Shown here in pieces: positions 48,460 to 58,292 of a stretch of DNA of 64,000 bases. The stretch spans positions 18,045,376 to 18,109,375 of the forward strand of contig OY726571.1 of assembly GCA_963383645.1 (NCBI GenBank). Direction: 5' to 3'. The notes under the pieces were generated by a model that worked only from the letters and a program-made list of their open reading frames with translations, ran no database searches and was not told the DNA's origin. Positions within the stretch are counted from its first letter, which is position 1. Each line of letters begins with the position of its first letter. The translations under genes and the position numbers were made by a program. This DNA comes from Muscardinus avellanarius (taxonomy: Eukaryota; Chordata; Mammalia; Rodentia; Gliridae).

Positions 48460-48667
48460 CTGGAGATTGAATTGAAACTAGAAACATTCTACCTCCAATC
48501 CACTACACTACTACATCACCAGCCCTTTTTGTTTTATTTTTTGAAACAGGAATTCACAAGGTTGCTGAGAGTCTCACTAATTGCTGAGGGTAACCTCAAA
48601 ACCGTGATCCACCTGTTTCAGCCTCCCAAGTTACTAGGCTTATAGGCATGTGTCACCACACCTGGCT
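48460..48667 (-). mobile_element. B1-dID-like SINE, diverged
   Basis: CTGGAGATTGAATTGAAACT through GTGTCACCACACCTGGCT. Confidence 0.8.
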
Positions 48668-49255
48668 AAAACCATTACTTTTAAGGCACAATTACATAAA
48701 AGGATGACTGTTTATAAAAAATGCTGGTGCATTTTCTAAACACAAAAGAGAGTGGTGTGGAGAATGTCACAAAGATAATAATGTTGGTCTATGTCCTCAT
48801 GATCTTGCAATATAGAATTGAAACAGTTACCCAAATGATAAAAATCCAGCCACAAGATAAAAGGTCAAAATGCTACGTGGAATGTATAGGGAAGAAAAGA
48901 TTACTTCTGGATGAAGAGATCAGGTAAAGTCTATATATTCTTATTAAGAGATGAATTAACAACCCCCCCAAAAAAACAAGTGTAAAAGGATACTTTACAT
49001 TTTTTATGGTTTGCATGTTACCAACATGAAGGGCAGAATTTGTAGAGCAGCAATTGTTTTAAAATTGTAATGAGCTTGGGCTATACTTTTAGTTAGCTCT
49101 GTGAAATGAGTTTCTTCTGTTCTGGAAAAATAATTGGGAAAGCTCTTTATTTTATAAAAATAAAGACAGACATCTCCATTGTTCCTAGAGAAAACATTAA
49201 CCTGAGTGCTCCTTTGGGAGAAGTCTTTCTTAGTTCTGTGCTAACTTAGCATTTA

Positions 49256-49258
<3 letters not shown>
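48668..49258. other. AT-rich intergenic sequence
   Basis: Nothing recognised. Confidence 0.45.

Positions 49259-49345
<87 letters not shown>
49259..49345. repeat. Compound (TG)n(AG)n microsatellite
   Basis: TG to about 49300, then AG to 49345, both uninterrupted. Confidence 0.98.
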
Positions 49346-49347
<2 letters not shown>

Positions 49348-49400
49348 TTTTCACAAAAGCCACCCCAAATCCACAGCTTTGAGAAGAAAGGTAATCTTGT

Positions 49401-49620
49401 AGCTGGGCATGGTGGCACAAGCTTGTAATCCCAGCATTCGGGAGGCTGACACCAGAGGATCGTGGTTCGCGGACAGCCTCAGCTACTTAGTAAGGCCCTC
49501 TGCAACTTAGTGAGACCCAGTTTCAAATTAAAGAATAAAATAACTAGGGCAGGGGGTATAGCTCAGAGGTCAAATGCTCCTGGGTTCCACCCCCAGATCC
49601 GCAAAAAAAAAAAAAGAAAT
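49401..49620 (+). mobile_element. B1-dID-like SINE with target-site duplication
   Basis: Complete. AGAAAGGTAATCTTGT precedes it and AGAAATGTAATCTTGT follows (one difference). Confidence 0.93.
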
Positions 49621-49981
49621 GTAATCTTGTTAAATTTTGAGATATAACTTAAGAAGCTAAATAGTGATATGTACAAATTGAGATTAAATTCAACAGTAGA
49701 TATTGGTTCATCCAATAGGAGCAGAGAGGGTTATTTGGGCTTGAATATATGTTGAATAATGAATCACTCCATTTTTCTTTTCATTTTTTAAATTGTTTCT
49801 TTTTTGAATACATTTATTGGTGCATTATATTCTCACATTATAATGTAGTTCACAGAGATAGTGACATACATGGACACAGCACTGACGGGCTTCCATGGCT
49901 CTCTCCCCATTCATTCTCCTTTCCAATACAGGATATTGAGTCTGACATTGGCATTCTCACATATGAACACACTGCCAATGG

Positions 49982-49997
49982 AAGTTTTGCCTTTACT
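49982..49997. repeat. Target-site duplication of copy A, left
   Basis: AAGTTTTGCCTTTACT, repeated exactly at 52757-52772 on the far side of the element and adjoining its A tail. Confidence 0.93.
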
Positions 49998-51055
49998 TTT
50001 TTTTTTTTAAATTTTATTTTACTGGTGCACTGTATTCATACATCATAGTGGGATACAAACTTTTGTAGACATAAATGCACACATCGCCCAGTCAGCCCCC
50101 ACCCGATCCCCACCCCATTCTCTCCCCATCCCTCCTTCCCATGCTTGGCTTAGTGGTTGACATCTAGTATTATAGCAATTTATCCAAAATTAAAAATGAT
50201 AATCTCACATAACAGTTTCATACCAAGCGTTTGATGATTTAAAGATAGCATTTCAATATTTCTTTTTGCTTTCTTTCTTACTAGAGCATATTTTTTTCTG
50301 TTTTTTTAGGTGAAACTATCATATATTTATATATTTATTTTTCAGAAAAAAATCTATCCTAATATGGAATATGAATTCTAGATACCCAAAACGATCTTGA
50401 AAAAGAACAAAGCTAGCAGATATATATTTTCTGATTTCAAACCATATAAAGCTACAATAATTGAAACAGTGTAGTACTGTTCTAAAGGCAGATATATAGA
50501 CCATTGGAGTTAAATACAAGCCTAGAGCTAAATTCTTCCCTATATTGTCAAGTTATTTTTGACAAGGTTTCCACGAACATTTGGTGGTGGAAATAATAAT
50601 CTTTTAACTAAATATTGTTGAAAAATAATAATTACATGGAAAAGAATAAAATTGGACCCTTACCTAATCCCATATACAAGTATTAACTCAAAATAGATAA
50701 AAGACCTAAATATAAATCTTAAGACTATAAACTTTTAGGAGAAAATCTGGGTCATAAAACCTCACAACATTGAAATTGGCAGTGATTTCTTGGATATGAT
50801 TTCAATGGCACAGGCAACAGAAGAATATACAAACTCCCTAAAAAATAAAAGAAAATATTGTATATCCAAAGACAATGTAAACAGAGTTAAAAGTTACTAA
50901 TAGAATTGGATAAAATATTTCCAAATGCTATATCTGAAGGTATATTAATATTCCAACTAGACATCCTAAAAACTGACAACAATAAAGGCAAACAATACAA
51001 CTTAGAGATAGGTAAAAGACTAACATAAATAATGAATCTCCACAGATAACCAATC

Positions 51056-52018
51056 TTAGTTGTCTGTTGGATGGAAACTCTTGTTTCTCTGGTTCTGGTG
51101 AGTGTTACCTATTTCTTCTTTGTAGTTAATCTCTTTGAGTATTTTCTCTAGCGCTGTTTTTGAAGACATAAATTCCTTCCGTTTCTGTTTGTCATGGAAG
51201 CTTCTTATTTCTCCATCTAATTTGATAGAAAGTTTTGCTGGGTAGGAAATTTTTGGCTGGAAGTTGTTTTCTTTCAGAGTTTGGAATATGTTACTCCAAG
51301 CCCTTCTGGCTCTCATGACTTGGTTTGGGAAGTCTGGAGTGATTCTAATTGGTTTGCCTCTGAATGTCAGTTGGCCCTTTGTTTTTATTGCCTTTAAGAT
51401 TCTCTGCTTGGCTTCCACATTGGTCATTTTGACAATTATATGGCGTGGGGATCCTCTTCTCCGATCCTGTCTAAAGGGAGTTCTATAAGTTTCCTGGATC
51501 TGTGTATCAACCTCTTGCTCTATATTTGGAAAATTTTCTGCTATTACTTCCTTGAAGAGATTGTTGATCCCTTTGGTATCACTTTCTTTTCCCTCCTCTA
51601 TTCCAATTATTCTTAGGTTAGCTCTCTTAAGATGGGCCCATATTTCTTCAATGTCAGATTCCTGCTGTTGGATATTTTTTTCTAGATTAGAAACTATGCA
51701 TTCATTTTTGGATTGCTCCTCTTCTAAGAGCGAGATTCTATTCCCCATGTGGTCTAATCGGTTGTTTGTGCTTTGAATTGAGGCCTTTACTTCATTAATT
51801 GCATCCTTTATCTCTTTTTGGCTCTCTCTGAGTTCTTTTCGAAGCACCTCTATTATTTCTACAGTTATTTTCCTGATTTGATCTTCTAGAAATCTCTGAT
51901 TTTCTGTTTTATCAGGTTCTGATGTTGTGGGGTTGTGCACATTCATTACTCCAGTGTTATTCCTCTTTCCCATGATTTCGGAAGTTTGTGCCTTCTCTGG
52001 GTTCTTCCCTTGGGTCAC
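51056..52018 (-). CDS. LINE-1 ORF1 protein (intact, 320 codons)
   Basis: ORF1p is the trimeric RNA-binding chaperone that coats L1 RNA in the cytoplasmic ribonucleoprotein used for retrotransposition. The order seen is a polar N-terminus (1-44), a heptad-rich coiled coil (about 45-130) containing RISLLE at 94-99, which fits the RhxxhE trimerisation motif, an RRM-like segment (about 133-210, with LRIIGI and PRHIIVKM strands), and a C-terminal domain (about 215-305) with LTFRGKPIRI, ARR at 237-239 (equivalent to the nucleic-acid-binding ARR of human ORF1p) and FQPKISYPAKLS. At 320 residues it is close to the usual length (338 in human). The first ATG is at 52018. A second, MGKRNN, at 51973 matches the usual MGK-type start of mammalian ORF1 and may be the true one. 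No ORF2 follows: antisense ORF2 sequence begins about 15 nt past the stop. Whether it is expressed is unknown. Confidence 0.9.
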   Translation of the reverse strand: MTQGKNPEKAQTSEIMGKRNNTGVMNVHNPTTSEPDKTENQRFLEDQIRKITVEIIEVLRKELRESQKEIKDAINEVKASIQSTNNRLDHMGNRISLLEEEQSKNECIVSNLEKNIQQQESDIEEIWAHLKRANLRIIGIEEGKESDTKGINNLFKEVIAENFPNIEQEVDTQIQETYRTPFRQDRRRGSPRHIIVKMTNVEAKQRILKAIKTKGQLTFRGKPIRITPDFPNQVMRARRAWSNIFQTLKENNFQPKISYPAKLSIKLDGEIRSFHDKQKRKEFMSSKTALEKILKEINYKEEIGNTHQNQRNKSFHPTDN

Positions 52019-52756
52019 TATGGCTTCACTTAAGGTGCTCTGGATCTCGAGTCTGTATTATCTCAGACCCCACTACTCCTTTACTGGGTTGTATCACAGA
52101 GTCTCCGACCCAGGGAGTCGATAGAGGCTGCTTTAAACTATGGGGGGTGCCAGGTTGCACGTTCTCCTATGGTGTGATATCTCTGCCACCACCACTCCCT
52201 CACTGGGTCAAGTCCCAGGAGGCCCAATACTGCGATTTCTCCTCTGTGACCCGCAATTTGACTCACTGTTCTTGAGTACGCAGATGTAGCTGTACTGGAC
52301 TCGGTGAATTCACTGCTGCTGCCGCCGCCGGTGGCAATATGGCGCCTCTGCCACGCCCTCGGCCATGAGGCTGGCGTATTTTTTCTTCTCTGGTTTTGAT
52401 TTCCACTCTGAATCCCTGCAGCGTGTGCTGAGCTCAGCCACTGAGAGCTTTAAATGCTGTCTGCGCCGAAAGATTCCGCCTGGCTGTTCCGCAGCGGCTC
52501 TCCTGGCTTGCTGTAGCCGTCCGTTGAGTTCGCCGCTGCCGCCGGCAGTATGGTGCTGCTGCCGCGTCCTCGGGCGCGTGTGTCTCCTCTGTGGCCCTGA
52601 GCTCTGTTCTCAGTCCGCTCTCTCTCTGGAGCCTGGTGGTTTCTTTTGTTTTTCTGGTGATGGTGTTTTCTGGCTATGAAAGGTGCTCTTTTTGTGGTAA
52701 TGGAGATTGGTTGTTAGCGGGACTCTTAAGCCCCGCTTTTCTCGGTCGCCATCTTC
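52019..52756 (-). promoter_or_regulatory. L1 5'UTR / internal promoter region of copy A
   Basis: Counterpart of the copy B 5'UTR. The element starts with GAAGATGGCGACC (52756 leftward). The terminal hairpin at 52716-52737 has one mismatch in a 9-bp arm. The internal block with the GCCGGCAGTATGG / GTGGCAATATGG signature occurs twice (near 52540 and 52325), about 215 bp apart, as in copy B. A 104-codon frame antisense to the element (52365-52679, plus strand) shares a stretch of similar residues with an antisense frame in copy B. Confidence 0.65.
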
Positions 52757-52772
52757 AAGTTTTGCCTTTACT
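52757..52772. repeat. Target-site duplication of copy A, right
   Basis: Exact 16-bp match to 49982-49997, directly next to the 5' end of the element. Confidence 0.93.
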
Positions 52773-52930
52773 GATCCTCCCTCTCCTCTTCCCTTTCCCC
52801 TAGACAACCTTCCTGACTCCACTGGAATTTCTCCTCCATTTTCTGAAGTCCTTTTGGTATTTCGATTACTTCCTAGCTTCTGCATATGAAGGAGAAAATA
52901 CATTAAAAGTATTGTCTGGACTTGAATGAG

Positions 52931-53843
52931 ACTAATCTACACCATAAAATAAATGTCGTGTTTGTTTAAGAGTGACCAAGCTACATTGAGTGCTATTTAA
53001 GAGTGACCAAGCTATATTTTGATGAATGTGTGGCTGTGCTTGTCCTACAAGAGACACAACTCAAGATGTTCTAATATGAGCATCAGCTTCATCAGTGAGC
53101 CAACAAGTTTAATGCAGCACTTGTGCTCAGAAGTAAGAACGAGGGGCACAGGCTGCCCCTGATGATTAGGATCCGTCCCAAGAAGTAGGGTCTGGACTTT
53201 GTAAGTATCCTTGGACAACTTGTAGTTAATGTGATTTGGGGATACTTACAATATGGCAATATGACAGGTGCTAAACAGAAGCACTGAAAACAGACTTCAT
53301 TGACAGAAGACTTATATTTTCTGTGGGAACCAATTTTACTGCAGATACATGTGGTCACTACATTGCACTTCTTTTTCTAATAAATGATCAGTTTTATCTT
53401 CCTTGGTATTTGGGGAAATTAGGGAATGGATATAGTGACAGAGAAAATGGACTGTTGGGGGAGAACTAAGTGTTACAGTCAGTGGAGAGAAGAGGAATGA
53501 GACAGTCACTATGCCAGGGAGTCCACCATGGTCATCCCGTGAGGTCAGGAGCTGAGAAGACACAAGCACAATCTCACTGGAACCCCTCTTGAACACACTA
53601 ACAACTTCCTCCTGAGATGTTCTCAGGATAAGTACGACTGACCGTCTGGATGGTCTTGTTTACACAAGACATGATTCTTACGTAAACAAGTAGAAATTGA
53701 AAGTTTACCATTGCTGGATGATTTGAGATATTTTTTTTCAAATAAGTGTGATCTGAAATCCTGAGTTTTTAAGTCTTCGATTTAGCCACTAAACAAATTA
53801 TAACCAAGAGAAGTCATAATTTATTCATTTATTTATTCATTTA
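52931..53843. other. Intergenic spacer between the inverted chimeric elements
   Basis: TTTAAGAGTGACCAAGCTA occurs twice near 52,970 and 53,000. Frames of 86-88 codons on the minus strand are unsupported. Nothing else recognised. Confidence 0.4.
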
Positions 53844-54039
53844 TCGGTACTGGGGATTGAAGCCAGGGGCATTCTCCCTCCAAGCTACACCCCACCAGCC
53901 CTATTTTTTATTCTTTATTTTAAAATAAGATCTCACTAAGTTGCAAAGGGCCTCACTAAGTAGGCTGGCTGCAAACCTGTGATCCTGTCTCAGCCTACCA
54001 AATACTGGGATTACAAACATGTGCCACCATGCCCGGCTT
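53844..54039 (-). mobile_element. B1-dID-like SINE
   Basis: CGGTACTGGGGATTGAAGCC through GCCACCATGCCCGGCTT. Confidence 0.9.
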
Positions 54040-54884
54040 AATTCTTATGTTTCACTGTAACTAATTATTTGATTTCTCTAAAATTAAATGCTACATCTGC
54101 AAAAGTAAGTATTAAAGTGATGCATGTGTTTTTTTCTTTTTCTTTTTCTCTAGTAAATGAAAACATATTCAAGAGCTATATGGAAATATTAAGTTCTATA
54201 GTAAGATAAGCATGAGATTTTACAAAATTGTGAATACATCAAAAGTCTTAGAGAACCTGATAATATGAAACAAGAAAAAAAAATACACATGAACATCCCA
54301 CTCCAGAGAAAATGCTGTTTTCCTAACTTTTTAAAATCTATATTGGGAAGAGCCAGAGAGTGTCATTCTTTCATCTCCCTGTGTCTAAACTTAGTAGAAA
54401 GCATTGATCTTTAATTTTTTTTTAAAAAATCTCATATTCATTAACCTAGTCCTTTTCATGTAAAAAAAAAAAAAACACTGCGTTCTAACAGTAAGTGACT
54501 TTTTTCTGCAAAAAAACAAAGACATAGGATAAAACCTCTCAAATCCTGATTTGTAGCGGCTGAGCTGACAAGGGCCCAGAGAAAGAGAAAGAGAGAAAAA
54601 GAAGGAGAGGGAGGGAGAGGGAGAGGGAGAGGGGGTATAACATGATGCCTACCTCCTGTCAGCAAGGGGCTGGGAGAGTCCTGGAAGTGCTGGAGTGACA
54701 GAAAGGACTGACCTCTGGTATTTATACAAGAGAGAAACGGACCTGAGAGAAAGAGTTGCTTGTCCTTTTCCAGACAGTGGCTTATTTAGAACAGGAAATA
54801 GATGTTTTTTAAAAAAAATTAAATACCTTATAGCAGAATGGAAAAAAGTTCTACGGGACTACAATATAAAGAATAACAATGTAA
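54040..54884. other. AT-rich intergenic sequence
   Basis: A purine-rich (GGGAGA)n patch lies at 54575-54635. Nothing else recognised. Confidence 0.45.
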
Positions 54885-54898
54885 AGAATACAAAACAC
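54885..54898. repeat. Target-site duplication of copy B, left
   Basis: AGAATACAAAACAC directly before the 5' end of the element; exact match at 57662-57675. Confidence 0.92.
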
Positions 54899-55646
54899 GA
54901 GACTTCCGGGAAGATGGCGACCGAGAAAAGCGGGGCTTAAGAGCCCCGCTAACAACCAATCTCCATTACCACAAAATCAGCGCCTTTCATAGCCAGAAAA
55001 CACCATCACCAGAGAAACAAAAAAATCACCAGGCTCCAGAGAGAAAGCGGACTGAGAACAGAGCTCAGAGCCACAGAGGAGATACACCAGCCTCACGCCC
55101 AAGGACGCGGCAGCAGCGCCATACTGCCGGCGGCAGCGGCGAATTCACCGGACGGCCACAGCAAACCGAGGTGAGCCGCTGCGGAACAGCCATGTGGGAT
55201 CTTTCGGCGCAGGGAGCATCTAAAGCTCCCAGTGGCTGAGCTCAGCACACGCTGCATGGCCTCAGAGTGGAACTCAAAACCAGAGAAGGGAAAATGCGCC
55301 TCACAGCCAAGGGCATGGCAGCAGCGCCATATTGCCACCAGTGGCAGCAGCAGTGAATTCACCGAGTCCAGTACAGCTACATCTGTGTACTCAAGAACAG
55401 TGAGTCAAATTGTGGGTTCCAGAGGAAAAATCCCAGTACTGTACTCCCTGGGACTTGACCCAGTGGGGGAGTGGCGGTGGCAGAGATATCACACCATAGG
55501 AGAACGTGCAACCTGGCACCCACATAGTCTAAAGCAGCCTCTATCGACTCCCTGGGTCAGAGACTCTGTGATAAAACCCAGTAAAGGAGTAGTGGGGTCA
55601 GAGATACTACAGACTCGAGATCCAGAGCACCTTAAGCGAAGTCATA
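54899..55646 (+). promoter_or_regulatory. L1 5'UTR / internal promoter region of copy B
   Basis: GC- and CpG-rich, unlike the surrounding AT-rich DNA. AAGATGGCGA at 54911-54920 matches the YY1-type motif that sits near +13 in human L1 and positions transcription start (known for that family, inferred here). Just downstream is a perfect hairpin with 9-bp arms (AGCGGGGCT/AGCCCCGCT, 54929-54937 and 54942-54950) and a TAAG loop. A block starting CCTCAC...GCAGCAGCGCCATA occurs at 55091 and again at 55299, a 208-bp period that suggests a monomer-like duplication within the 5'UTR. Confidence 0.7.
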
Positions 55647-56585
55647 GTGACCCAAGGGAAGAACCCAGAGAAGGCACAAACTTCCGAAATCATGGGAAAG
55701 AGGAATAACACTGGAGCAATGAATGCCCACAACCCCACAACATCAGAACCCGATAAAACAGAAAATCAGAGATTTCTAGAAGATCAAATCAGGAAAATAA
55801 CTGTAGAAATAATAGAGGTGCTTCGAAAAGAATTCAGAGAGAGCCAAAAAGAGATAAAGGATGCAATTAATGAAGTAAAGGCCTCAATTCAAAGCATGAA
55901 CAACCGATTAGACCACATGGAGAACAGAATCTCGCTCTTAGAAGATGATCATTCCAAAAATGAACGCATAGTTTCTAATCTAGAAAAAAATATCCAACAG
56001 CAGGAATCTGACATTGAAGAAATATGGGCCCATTTTAAGAGAGCTAACCTAAGAATAATTGGAATAGAGGAGGGAAAAGAAAGTGAAACCAAAGAGATCA
56101 ACCATCTCTTCAAGGAAGTAATAGCAGAAAATTTTCCAAACATAGAGCAAGAGGTTGATACACAAGTCCAGGAAACTTATAGAACTCCCTTTAGACAGGA
56201 TCGATTGTCAAAATGACCAATGTGGAAGCCAAGCAGAGAATCTTAAAGGCAACAAAAACAAAGGACCAACTGACATTCAGAGGCAAACCAATTAGAATCA
56301 CTCCAGACTTCCCAAACCAAGTCATGAGAGCCAGAAGGACTTGGAGTAACATATTCCAAACTCTGAAAGAAAACAACTTCCAGCCAAAAATTTCCTACCC
56401 AGCAAAACTTTCTATCAAATTAGATGAAGAAATAAAGAAGCTTCCATGACAAACAGAAACTGAAGGAATTTATGTCTTCAAAACCAGCGCTAGAGAAAAT
56501 ACTCAAAGAGATTAACTACAAAGAAGAAATAGGTAGCACACACCAGAACCAGAGAAACAAGATTTTCCATCCAACAGACAACTAA
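55647..56585 (+). pseudogene. LINE-1 ORF1 pseudogene (copy B)
   Basis: Collinear with the intact ORF1 of copy A. The reading frame is open for 189 codons, through coiled coil and RRM start, with about 14 amino-acid differences from A by eye. Two lesions break it. Near 56205, 25 nt present in copy A are missing, which shifts the frame and causes a stop at 56214-56216. The RRM tail and C-terminal domain then continue in another frame from ATG 56213. Near 56435 an extra A in an A-rich run shifts the frame again, with a stop at 56447-56449. RISLLE, ARR and the C-terminal strand sequences are still recognisable across the frames. The ancestral stop (TAA) is at 56583-56585. No functional full-length product is expected. 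Confidence 0.88.
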
Positions 56586-57661
56586 GATTGGTTATCTGTG
56601 GAGATTCATTATTTATCTTAGTCTTTTACCTATCTCTAAATTGTATTTTTTGCCTTTATTGTTGTCAGTTTTTAGGATGTCTAGTTGGAATATTAATATA
56701 CCTTCAGATATAGCATTTGGAAATATTTTATCCAATTCTATTAGTAACTTTTAACTCTGTTTACATTGTCTTTGGATATACAATATTTTTTTATTTTTTA
56801 GGGAGTTTGTATACTCTTCTGTTGCCTGTGCCATTGAAATCATAACCAAGAAATCACTGCCAATTTCAATGTTGTGAGGTTTTATGACCCAGATTTTCTT
56901 CTAAAAGTTTATAGTCTTAAGATTTATATTTAGGTCTTTTATCTATTTTGAGTTAATACTTGTATATGGGATTAGGTAAGGGTCCAATTTTATTCTTTTC
57001 CATGTAATTATTATTTTTCAACAATATTTAGTTAAAATATTATTATTTCCACCACCAAATGTTCGTGGAAACCTTGTCAAAAATAACTTGACAATATAGG
57101 GAAGAATTTAGCTCTAGGCTTTTATTTAACTCCAATGGTTACATATCTGCCTTTAGAACAGTACTACACTGGTTCAATTATTGTAGCTTTATATGGTTTG
57201 AAATCAGAAAATATATATCTTCTAGCTTTGTTCTTTTTCAAGATCGTTTTGGGTATCTAGAGTCCATATTCCATATTAGGATAGATTTTTTTTCTGAAAA
57301 ATAAATATATAAATATATGACAGTTTCACCTTAAAAAAATAGAAAAAAAATATTCTCTGGTAAGAAAGAAAGCAAAAAGAAATATTGAAATATTATCTTT
57401 AAGTTATCAAAAGCTTGGTATCAGACAAATGAAACTGTTATGTGAAATTATCATTTTTAATTTTGGATAAGTTGCTATAATACTAGATGTCAACCACTAA
57501 GCCAAGCATGGGAAGGAGGGATGGGGAGAGAATGGGGTGGGGATCGGGTGGGGGCTGACTGGGCGTTGTGTATTTATGTCTACAAAAGTTTGTATCCCAC
57601 TAAGATGTTGAATACAGCGCACCAATAAAAAAATAAATAAAATAAAATAAAATATAAAAAT

Positions 57662-57675
57662 AGAATACAAAACAC
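57662..57675. repeat. Target-site duplication of copy B, right
   Basis: Exact 14-bp match to 54885-54898, directly after the A-rich tail. Confidence 0.92.
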
Positions 57676-57716
57676 AAAAATGTGTACTAAATGGCTGTTA
57701 TAAATGCTAAAAATAA

Positions 57717-57904
57717 GCAGGGCGTGGTGGCACACATTTGTAATACAAGCATTTGGGGGACTGAGACCGGAGGATCACGGTTTGAGGACAGCCTCAACTA
57801 CTTAGTGAGACCCTGTTTAAAAAAATAAAGAATAAAAATAGGGCAGAGGCTGTAGCTCAGAGGTAGAATGCCCCTGGGTTCCATCCCCAGACCCACAAAA
57901 AAAG
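57717..57904 (+). mobile_element. B1-dID-like SINE
   Basis: GCAGGGCGTGGTGGCACACA; right half CAGAGGCTGTAGCTCAGAGG. AAATGCTAAAA flanks both sides. It lies just past the copy B target-site duplication. Confidence 0.92.
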
Positions 57905-58248
57905 AAAATGCTAAAATAATGTACAATATGTATCATGAAGAATATCAACTACCAGGAAAATAGACATACTAAGTGCAATTCAGACCCACTTAAATTTCTG
58001 GACAATTGATGCTTTTCAATTCATTTTTTTCTTCCAAACCTAATAATGAAGGATTGTTAATTATTTATTTTTTCAGATTTAACCTATGTCATTAACCTAA
58101 GGGCCTAAGTTAACAAATTAAGTTAACCAATTAAAATTCCCATTTCTGCACTAAGCTTTTAGATTTCAAATAGCACCCACATTTTTTATTCTTATTGAGG
58201 TAGGACATACACTTAGATATTAAAGACACACACATGCACATACAACAT

Positions 58249-58249
<1 letters not shown>
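57905..58249. other. AT-rich intergenic sequence
   Basis: Nothing recognised. Confidence 0.45.

Positions 58250-58291
<42 letters not shown>
58250..58291. repeat. (CA)n microsatellite
   Basis: About 21 units, preceded by imperfect CA-rich sequence from 58226. Confidence 0.97.

Positions 58292-58292
<1 letters not shown>

Larger units (their letters stand above)
49998..52756 (-). mobile_element. Chimeric non-autonomous L1 element, copy A (ORF1 intact)
   Basis: Seen in sequence, in element orientation (right to left): an L1 5'UTR with AAGATGGCGACC at its start (52756-52019), ORF1 (52018-51056), an ORF2 3' fragment lying antisense to the element (about 51040-50350), about 190 bp of AT-rich unassigned sequence, an L1 3' end (about 50162-50013), and a T-rich stretch that is the A tail of the element. 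It is flanked by a perfect 16-bp target-site duplication, AAGTTTTGCCTTTACT, at 49982-49997 and 52757-52772. Copy B (54899-57661) has the same order, the same internal junctions and nearly the same length (2759 versus 2763 bp). There is no sense ORF2. The ORF1-only coding content resembles HAL1 (half-L1) elements. The insertion lies inside an older L1 3' end in the same orientation. Inference: it was mobilised in trans by a complete L1. The two-copy structure is firm; novelty of the family is untested. Confidence 0.9.
49795..52930 (-). mobile_element. Older L1 3' end split by chimeric element copy A
   Basis: The pieces at 49795-49981 and about 52773-52930 flank copy A. Read on the minus strand they join into an L1 3' end finishing in AATGCACCAATAAA, like the ends at 12,606 and 16,590. 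The host repeat is more diverged and older than the insertion. Confidence 0.6.
54899..57661 (+). mobile_element. Chimeric non-autonomous L1 element, copy B (ORF1 broken)
   Basis: Same organisation as copy A but on the plus strand: 5'UTR 54899-55646, broken ORF1 55647-56585, antisense fragment of the 3' part of L1 ORF2 (about 56600-57290), AT-rich stretch (about 57291-57480), L1 3' end with CCACTAAGCCAAGCATGG and CACCAATAAAA (about 57490-57630), and an A-rich tail to 57661. A perfect 14-bp target-site duplication, AGAATACAAAACAC, lies at 54885-54898 and 57662-57675. This duplication differs from that of copy A, so the two copies are separate insertion events and not halves of one inverted segmental duplication. 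The 5' end runs about 10 nt further than in copy A (it includes GAGACTTCCGGG), so B is probably full length. Confidence 0.9.

Noticed and set aside
48173..48645. Frames of 104-141 codons rich in Arg, Ser, Phe and Leu on both strands
   Set aside because: Produced by the (TCC)(TTC)(TC) repeat and the adjoining SINE.
55232..55708. 158-codon frame upstream of and overlapping ORF1 in copy B
   Set aside because: It lies in the L1 5'UTR, has no counterpart open frame in copy A, and shows no domain; probably chance in GC-rich DNA.
49998..57661. Single inverted segmental duplication as explanation for copies A and B
   Set aside because: The two copies have different target-site duplications directly abutting their ends and separate A-rich tails.
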